NCBI GenBank assembly: GCA_044224315.1
Contig: JBGAKR010000002.1
Coordinates: 372,001 to 436,000 of the forward strand
Direction: 5' to 3'
DNA length: 64,000 nucleotides
DNA from: JAGXTF01 sp044224315
Lineage (GTDB): Bacteria; Bacteroidota; Bacteroidia; NS11-12g; UBA955
In this document: piece by piece, positions 59,625 to 64,000 of the stretch
Layout of the letters: each line of letters opens with the position of its first letter
Position numbering within the stretch: the stretch's first letter is position 1
Notes under the pieces: model-generated
Database searches by the model: none
Told to the model about the DNA's origin: nothing
Seen by the model: only the letters and a program-made list of their open reading frames with translations
Position numbers and translations under genes: made by a program

Positions 59625-60227
59625 TCATTTACTTTTTTGTGTTGAATTTACCACTTTATATCCTGTGGAATTGATGGCATTTGTAATCTCAGTAACCCCA
59701 ACTTGGGCGGAATCAAATCTGACAACAGCGTTAGCTGAATCATAAGAGACTTTTATGGAATGAATACCTTTCAGTTTGTTTACAGCGTAGGAAATGTGAA
59801 GCTCACAATCATCACAGGTCATGCCGTGTATGGTAAATTCAACATGACTCGAATTTGGATATATGCCGCTGTTATTTGTACTACCGGCATTGTTCAAGAT
59901 TGACTTGGAAATAAGAGGGAATGAAAGCATTAAAATTGAGAACAATGTGATAATGAAAAGAAACTTCTTTGATTGCAGAAATGGTTCTTTGGCAGGTTCA
60001 CATCCGCAGTCGTCTGCAGCAATTGGTCTTCTTAGTTTAATAAACCAGGCCAGTGATAAAACACCAAGGGTTAAACCAATGAAATAGGGCCTTGCAGGGG
60101 CAAGCCAGGCAAATGTCGATACAGCGCTAGTTGTTCCCGCCATCAATGTGATAACAGGTGTAATGCAGCAAAGAGAGGCCGCTATTGCAGACAATACGCT
60201 AGTTCCTATGTAAATTTTTGAACTCAC
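59625..60227 (-). CDS. merTP: MerT-MerP fusion, mercuric ion transport protein
   Basis: This 200-residue membrane protein has a MerT-like part with a Cys pair in the first helix (SAIAASLCCITPVITLMAG), further helices and the cytoplasmic-loop pair DDCGCEP. It is fused to a C-terminal periplasmic MerP-like HMA domain with GMTCDDCELHISYAVNKLKG. It would take up Hg(II) and hand it to a reductase. No merA is in the visible part of the island. The start overlaps arsR by ATGA. Confidence 0.85.
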   Translation of the reverse strand: MSSKIYIGTSVLSAIAASLCCITPVITLMAGTTSAVSTFAWLAPARPYFIGLTLGVLSLAWFIKLRRPIAADDCGCEPAKEPFLQSKKFLFIITLFSILMLSFPLISKSILNNAGSTNNSGIYPNSSHVEFTIHGMTCDDCELHISYAVNKLKGIHSIKVSYDSANAVVRFDSAQVGVTEITNAINSTGYKVVNSTQKSK

Positions 60228-60607
60228 AACATCTCCACCTTTTGATTCCTCAATTCAATCCATTTAAAGAACGGTGCAATCGTCGCTAAATGCTCCTGAA
60301 GCAAGGAATAGTATATGGTTTGTCCGCTTCGACGTGACTCAATCATACCCCCGTCTTTTAGCTTACGCAGATGTTGTGAAACTGCCGGTATACTAATGCC
60401 TAGTATATCGCTTATGTCGCAAGGGCACAACTCTCTTTCCTGGTCTAATAGAAACAATATTTTTAGTCTCACCTCATTTCCAGAGAGTTCCAATACCCTA
60501 CCCAAGCGGGAGAAGGCCTCAGTATGTCGAGCGAGTTTCTGCCGACACGATTGAATTTGCTGCTGGTCTGCGAATATCCGAATGCAAGTGATTTTGTTCT
60601 TGCTCAT
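60224..60607 (-). CDS. ArsR/SmtB-family metal-sensing repressor
   Basis: This 127-residue winged-helix repressor has the metal-sensing pair ELCPCDISDIL (Cys61 and Cys63 in helix alpha3) and recognition helix IPAVSQHLRKLKDGGMIESR with wing RRSGQTIYYSL. Together with merTP it should be the regulator of a Hg or As-type module. A perfect inverted repeat upstream is its likely operator. The gene is first in the minus-strand operon arsR-merTP-exported protein. Confidence 0.88.
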   Translation of the reverse strand: MSKNKITCIRIFADQQQIQSCRQKLARHTEAFSRLGRVLELSGNEVRLKILFLLDQERELCPCDISDILGISIPAVSQHLRKLKDGGMIESRRSGQTIYYSLLQEHLATIAPFFKWIELRNQKVEML

Positions 60608-60632
60608 CTAATGCAAAGTAAAGTATATTTTC

Positions 60633-60656
60633 TTATTTAAGCAATAGCTTAAATAA
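60633..60656. promoter_or_regulatory. probable ArsR operator
   Basis: TTATTTAAGC (60633-60642) and GCTTAAATAA (60647-60656) form a perfect 10-4-10 inverted repeat, 26 bases upstream of the arsR start. It overlaps the likely promoter; a shortened -7-like TACTTTG lies between it and the gene. Confidence 0.7.
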
Positions 60657-60886
60657 ACTTTTTAAGACGTTGTACCCATCCTATCATCCATTGCCTCGCG
60701 AGCATTTTGATTAATCCAAAATATTAGGATGTTAATTATTATAGCTAAACTGAAATCTGCTTAAACGCGCAAGGGACGTCAATTACAAGACCCCGGCAGC
60801 AAAACGCCGGAATGACGCCCCCCTGTCAAGGATAATCCAAGTGGTTTTTGATATGGGCAGAAACTGGCACTAAAAAACTATATATT

Positions 60887-61738
60887 ATGAGAATACAAAA
60901 AGCTCAACGAAAAAGGGCAAAGATTCGCGTTGCGATTCAAGGCCCAAGTGGTAGCGGCAAGACTTATTCTTCGCTGCTCATGTCTCGCGGTCTCTCTGGA
61001 GACTGGACTAAGATCTGTGTAATTGACACGGAAAACCATTCAGCAGACCTCTATGCCCATTTAGGGCCGTACAATGTGCTGCCATTGGCAAAACCATTTA
61101 CGCCCGAACGGTACATGGAGGCAATCAAAACCTGCGAATTGGCTGGTGCCGAGGTCATTATCATCGATTCACTCTCGCATGAATGGGAAGGTGAGGGTGG
61201 AATTCTGGAAACCCATGCAGGAATGCCAGGTAACTCATTTACGAACTGGAGTAAATTAACGCCAAGGCATAATGCGCTGGTGCAGTGTATCCTGTCTTCA
61301 TCATGTCATGTAGTTGCAACAATGAGGACAAAACAGGAATACGTGCTCTCAGAAAAGAATGGGAAGCAAACACCAGAAAAGGTAGGTCTTAAAGCCGTTA
61401 GCCGCGATGGCATGGATTACGAATTCACCTTAGTATTTGACCTGGATATTGCCAATCATGCCAATTGTTCCAAAGACAGAACTGGGCTGTATGTGGGTAA
61501 GCCTGGATTCAAAATTGACAAAACCCATGGAGAACAAATCCTTGAGTGGTGTGAAGATGGAACAGATGTGGAAAAAGAGGTAATAGAGAAGCTTACACGG
61601 ACCAAAACACTGGCTGAATTATTGGAGCTTTACAATGAGTATCCTGAATTTGCTGAATCCATGCGTGAAAGATTCACAGAAAGAAAAAATGACATCATTT
61701 TAGAAAGGGCAGAACAAAATGGAATCGCAGTTAATTGA
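60887..61738 (+). CDS. RecA-like P-loop ATPase of mobile elements (Sak4-like)
   Basis: This 283-residue ATPase has Walker A AIQGPSGSGKTYSSLLMS and Walker B VIIIDSLSHEWEGEGG, with VVATMRTKQEYVL as the sensor/strand region. This is the short RecA-like layout of phage and island single-strand annealing/ATPase proteins such as Sak4. The ATG at 60887 is chosen. It overlaps the DUF3871 gene by 20 bases. The 280-base spacer upstream (after arsR) contains only the operator and some low-complexity sequence. Confidence 0.75.
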   Translation: MRIQKAQRKRAKIRVAIQGPSGSGKTYSSLLMSRGLSGDWTKICVIDTENHSADLYAHLGPYNVLPLAKPFTPERYMEAIKTCELAGAEVIIIDSLSHEWEGEGGILETHAGMPGNSFTNWSKLTPRHNALVQCILSSSCHVVATMRTKQEYVLSEKNGKQTPEKVGLKAVSRDGMDYEFTLVFDLDIANHANCSKDRTGLYVGKPGFKIDKTHGEQILEWCEDGTDVEKEVIEKLTRTKTLAELLELYNEYPEFAESMRERFTERKNDIILERAEQNGIAVN

Positions 61739-62657
61739 ATTGGAAAGAATGCAGCCAGTTGCACAAAGCACAAATGCCGCCTTCATTGAAGCAAACACCA
61801 TTGATGTAAGTTTTGATGAACTGGCTGAAGATTGCGTCATTCCTGTCTTCGCGAAGGACAATGAACCGACAATTTCGCACATTGACTTCATAAACACGGT
61901 GCATAAAGCCGCGCAGTGCTTTTTCCCAGAAGGGATAGTTAACTCACCAGCAATAAGAGTTTCGCATCCGATTAAAGGACGAATCCCGGAAGCAAGGCAT
62001 AAAAAATCAAATGAACTGCTTCCCCATGAGGTGACAACCTACTATGAACGCATGATGTTCTGTATTGAAATACCATCGGTACGTAAGGTATTTGGAGAAG
62101 AGGAACTTTCGCTGACAATTGGAGGCGTTCGGGCTTACAATTTAGAAAATTTGTACTCAAGAAAATCACTGGAAAAGTTCAAACTCTTTTTGGGCTTCAA
62201 AAATCGGGTATGCTGCAATCTTTGCGTCTGGTCTGATGGAAGTGTAGACGACATTAAGGTTTTATCCACTGGCGAATTAAGCGGAAAGGTTGAAGCATTG
62301 CTGGCTGGATTTAATGCTGTTGACTGGATACAACGATTTGAGTCATGGCGAAACAACTGGTTCAGTGAAAGGGATTTTGCTGAATTTATTGGTCGCTGCA
62401 AGCTTTACCTGCATAAGCCTAATGACTTGAAGTCGGAGCTGAGAAAATTCCAATTTGGTGATTACCAGCTTTCTCAGGTAGTTGAAGGTTATTATAACGA
62501 CCCAGTATTTGGAAGAGATTCTGATGGTAATATCAGCCAATGGAATCTGTACAACCTTTTGACTGGAGCCAATAAAAGCAGCTATATCGACAAATTTCTG
62601 GATAGAGCAGTAAACGCTTCTGATGTCGTAAATAACATTTCAGATTATTTCAATTAA
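61719..62657 (+). CDS. DUF3871 family protein
   Basis: This 312-residue soluble protein has the family blocks NTIDVSFDELAEDCVIPVFA, DNEPTISHIDFI, IRVSHPIKGRIPEARHKKSN, VTTYYERMMFCIEI and TIGGVRAYNLENLYSRKSLE, then RVCCNLCVWSDG. The function is unknown. The family occurs in Bacteroidota conjugative and integrative elements next to RecA-like ATPases, as here. A role in element replication or recombination is inferred from context. Confidence 0.8.
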   Translation: MESQLIELERMQPVAQSTNAAFIEANTIDVSFDELAEDCVIPVFAKDNEPTISHIDFINTVHKAAQCFFPEGIVNSPAIRVSHPIKGRIPEARHKKSNELLPHEVTTYYERMMFCIEIPSVRKVFGEEELSLTIGGVRAYNLENLYSRKSLEKFKLFLGFKNRVCCNLCVWSDGSVDDIKVLSTGELSGKVEALLAGFNAVDWIQRFESWRNNWFSERDFAEFIGRCKLYLHKPNDLKSELRKFQFGDYQLSQVVEGYYNDPVFGRDSDGNISQWNLYNLLTGANKSSYIDKFLDRAVNASDVVNNISDYFN

Positions 62658-62667
62658 CAAAAATTGT

Positions 62668-62700
62668 GAACCCCTGATTAGCTTGTCTGGTCAGGGGTTC
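62668..62700 (+). terminator. hairpin after the DUF3871 gene
   Basis: GAACCCCTGA (62668-62677) pairs perfectly with TCAGGGGTTC (62691-62700). The following T-rich stretch is short, so it may be a weak terminator or processing site. Confidence 0.6.
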
Positions 62701-62716
62701 TCTAAATTATTAAACT

Positions 62717-63175
62717 ATGAAACCCATTATCACAAACGTAAATGAAATGAAGCTGGTGTATAGGCCTAAAAAATGCTTAATGTTCGACCACAAGTTAAAT
62801 AGTTCAGCTGAAATGTATCCAGTTCTAATGTCCTTTTACGACTTTGACACTATTGCTATAGCAGAGGAATTTATAGTAATCTATTTAACGCATGCTCACA
62901 AAGTTATCGGCGTATATAATGCTTCAAGAGGTGGGATTAATTCCACCATTGTTGATACAAGGATAGTCATGAACATTGCACTCAGGAGCCTGTGCTCAGC
63001 AATCGTCATTTCCCACAATCATCCATCTGGAAACCTGAAGGCCTCTGAAGCAGATAAAAAGCTCACTCAGGAGCTGAAAAAGTGCTGTGAATTCCACAAC
63101 ATCGTGCTGCTTGACCACATTATTGTATCACCGTTTGAGGAATACCTCAGTTTCTCTGATTCAGGATTAATTTAA
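62717..63175 (+). CDS. RadC-type JAMM domain protein
   Basis: This 152-residue protein has the metal motif HNHPSGNLKASEAD (near 100-113) with the upstream Glu in AEEFIVIYLTHAHKVIG and the downstream DHIIVSP. This is the JAB/MPN domain of RadC-like proteins without the N-terminal helix-hairpin-helix, a form typical of plasmids and islands. Function is unproven; it is not a classical DNA repair factor. Confidence 0.88.
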   Translation: MKPIITNVNEMKLVYRPKKCLMFDHKLNSSAEMYPVLMSFYDFDTIAIAEEFIVIYLTHAHKVIGVYNASRGGINSTIVDTRIVMNIALRSLCSAIVISHNHPSGNLKASEADKKLTQELKKCCEFHNIVLLDHIIVSPFEEYLSFSDSGLI

Positions 63176-63703
63176 TTATTCTTTGTAATTATTTATTTCG
63201 ACTTCATCTGCATCCTCCTGGTTGTAATATTCTTGGTTGTCAGACTGTCTTACTTTCTGATTTTTAATGTGATGCTTGTTAGAGGAATTAATATAGATTC
63301 TGGCAATTAGTTCAATCGAAAATAAGATTAAGATTATGGCTACAATTGATCCAACTATAATTTTTTTAATTTTGTTAGCTTTGAAATTAGCCGAAGATGG
63401 TACTTTCTCTTGCACTATATTTTCACTATTGCCAGAATCTTCCTTTTGCGGTGTTTTTTTAAACTGGGTAATTCCATAATATATGCCAAATGCCACAGCA
63501 AAGTCAACGATATAAAAACCAAGAATACCGGCCAGTATTTCTGGTAATGCACCTGGGTTCGAAGTATTGCCTGAGAATTGATTATCATTGGCCATCGCTA
63601 TAAGAGCCACTATTGCAAACGAAACGAGGAAAGCTAGCCATTTCCTATTTATTAAATATAAACAAATTAGGGCGGCAGAGATACCAATTATATGACTATT
63701 CAT
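63176..63703 (-). CDS. membrane protein of unknown function
   Basis: This 175-residue protein has three or four hydrophobic segments in the first 90 residues (IIGISAALICLYLI, FLVSFAIVALIAMA, EILAGILGFYIVDFAVAFGI). A polar linker, one more helix (IIVGSIVAIILILFSIELIA) and an Asn/Gln/Glu-rich tail follow. No known motif. It is convergent with the RadC-type gene without spacer. Codon use is AT-rich. Confidence 0.6.
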   Translation of the reverse strand: MNSHIIGISAALICLYLINRKWLAFLVSFAIVALIAMANDNQFSGNTSNPGALPEILAGILGFYIVDFAVAFGIYYGITQFKKTPQKEDSGNSENIVQEKVPSSANFKANKIKKIIVGSIVAIILILFSIELIARIYINSSNKHHIKNQKVRQSDNQEYYNQEDADEVEINNYKE

Positions 63704-63770
63704 GGGTTTCGAAAATATCAATTATGGGCTTTTTACTAGAAAACTCTTAGTCAGACTTATAGCACTATCA

Positions 63771-63800
63771 GTTAACTTCTTGTAACTTTCAAGGTAACTT
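63771..63800 (+). promoter_or_regulatory. three TAACTT direct repeats upstream of the XRE gene
   Basis: TAACTT recurs at 63773-63778, 63783-63788 and 63795-63800, spaced 10 and 12 bases, ending 15 bases before the ATG. It could be an autoregulatory site. Confidence 0.4.
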
Positions 63801-63814
63801 CATATATTCGCCTC

Positions 63815-64000
63815 ATGGACTTAGGGACTAAAATTCGCAAACTCAGGGAACTAAAGGGGTTAAGCCAGGAAAACATTGCCACGGAGCTCGGAATGTCGAT
63901 AACAGGTTATGGTAAAATAGAACGAAATGAAGTGAATGTGAATGTCGACCGTTTGGAGCAGATATCCAGGATTCTGGGAGTTCAGGTGGAAAACATCATA
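63815..64000 (+). CDS. XRE-family helix-turn-helix regulator (partial, runs off window)
   Basis: The first 62 codons encode an HTH_3 domain: IRKLRELKGLSQENIATELG and the recognition part SITGYGKIERNEVNVNVDRL. The start at ATG 63815 is typical for this family. The gene continues beyond the window, so a C-terminal effector domain cannot be assessed. Confidence 0.85.
   Translation, partial: MDLGTKIRKLRELKGLSQENIATELGMSITGYGKIERNEVNVNVDRLEQISRILGVQVENII

Larger units (their letters stand above)
58130..64000. mobile_element. probable genomic island integrated at ssrA (right end outside window)
   Basis: The inference rests on the ssrA 3' fragment at 58130-58151, native-type terminator on its left, and to the right a run of accessory genes: a mercury-type metal module, RecA-like ATPase plus DUF3871 plus RadC-type JAMM protein, and an XRE regulator. 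No integrase or intact ssrA is visible; both are expected beyond position 64,000. Confidence 0.6.

Overview
The window looks like the chromosome of a member of the Bacteroidota. Its promoters carry the Bacteroidota -7 element TAnnTTTG, often preceded about 18-21 bases upstream by TTG or TTTG. Shine-Dalgarno sequences are not conspicuous. Several secreted proteins end in type IX secretion sorting domains, and families such as DUF4783, DUF2452, DUF4468-like and DUF3871 are present. The mix of enzymes fits a free-living, non-pathogenic, Chitinophagales- or Flavobacteriales-like heterotroph; I cannot place the genus.

Positions 1-57.5 kb are ordinary chromosome. They run in this order: menaquinone-related genes (isochorismate synthase, hotdog thioesterase), a phosphoglycerate mutase-like enzyme, a ferredoxin and rpsT; the minus-strand translation block rplM-rpsI-rpsB-tsf, then pyrH with its own promoter; RNA modification enzymes (trhO, dusB, rlmD, an RluD-type synthase); envelope and lipid genes (CPBP protease, cdsA); sucA with an overlapping lipoprotein serine hydrolase; nadC-DUF4783; a 5'-nucleotidase split over two genes in reversed domain order; several T9SS cargo proteins; thyA; a cluster of three outer-membrane-like proteins; pdhC; asd; a MarR regulator; murQ-GH3; cyclophilin lipoproteins; an RRM protein; and rimP-nusA-infB. 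At 50.7-55.5 kb two receiver-only response regulators diverge from a tightly coupled operon of a ThiF/E1-like enzyme, a GNAT protein resembling autoinducer synthases, and a 7TMR-DISM histidine kinase. I regard this as the best candidate for an undescribed (signal synthesis and sensing) system here. Tryptophan 2,3-dioxygenase, another cyclophilin and a DUF1569 protein follow.

Positions 57,545-58,245 hold no convincing gene. They contain two identical inverted GC-rich palindromes, an 11-bp minisatellite, a strong terminator and a short fragment matching the 3' end of tmRNA (ssrA). I read that fragment as the distal attachment site of a genomic island that fills the rest of the window and runs off its right edge. 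The island carries a mercury-type metal module (arsR-merTP-Cys-rich proteins, with a near-perfect operator palindrome), then a recombination-type module (RecA-like ATPase, DUF3871 protein, RadC-type JAMM protein), a membrane protein and the start of an XRE regulator. The integrase and the intact ssrA should lie beyond position 64,000.

A 12-bp palindrome, TTGTATATACAA, recurs exactly seven times between 11.7 and 41.7 kb. Three copies are extended to 22-bp perfect palindromes at gene ends, one of them overlapping the promoter of the marR gene. No rRNA, complete tRNA, IS element or CRISPR array was seen.
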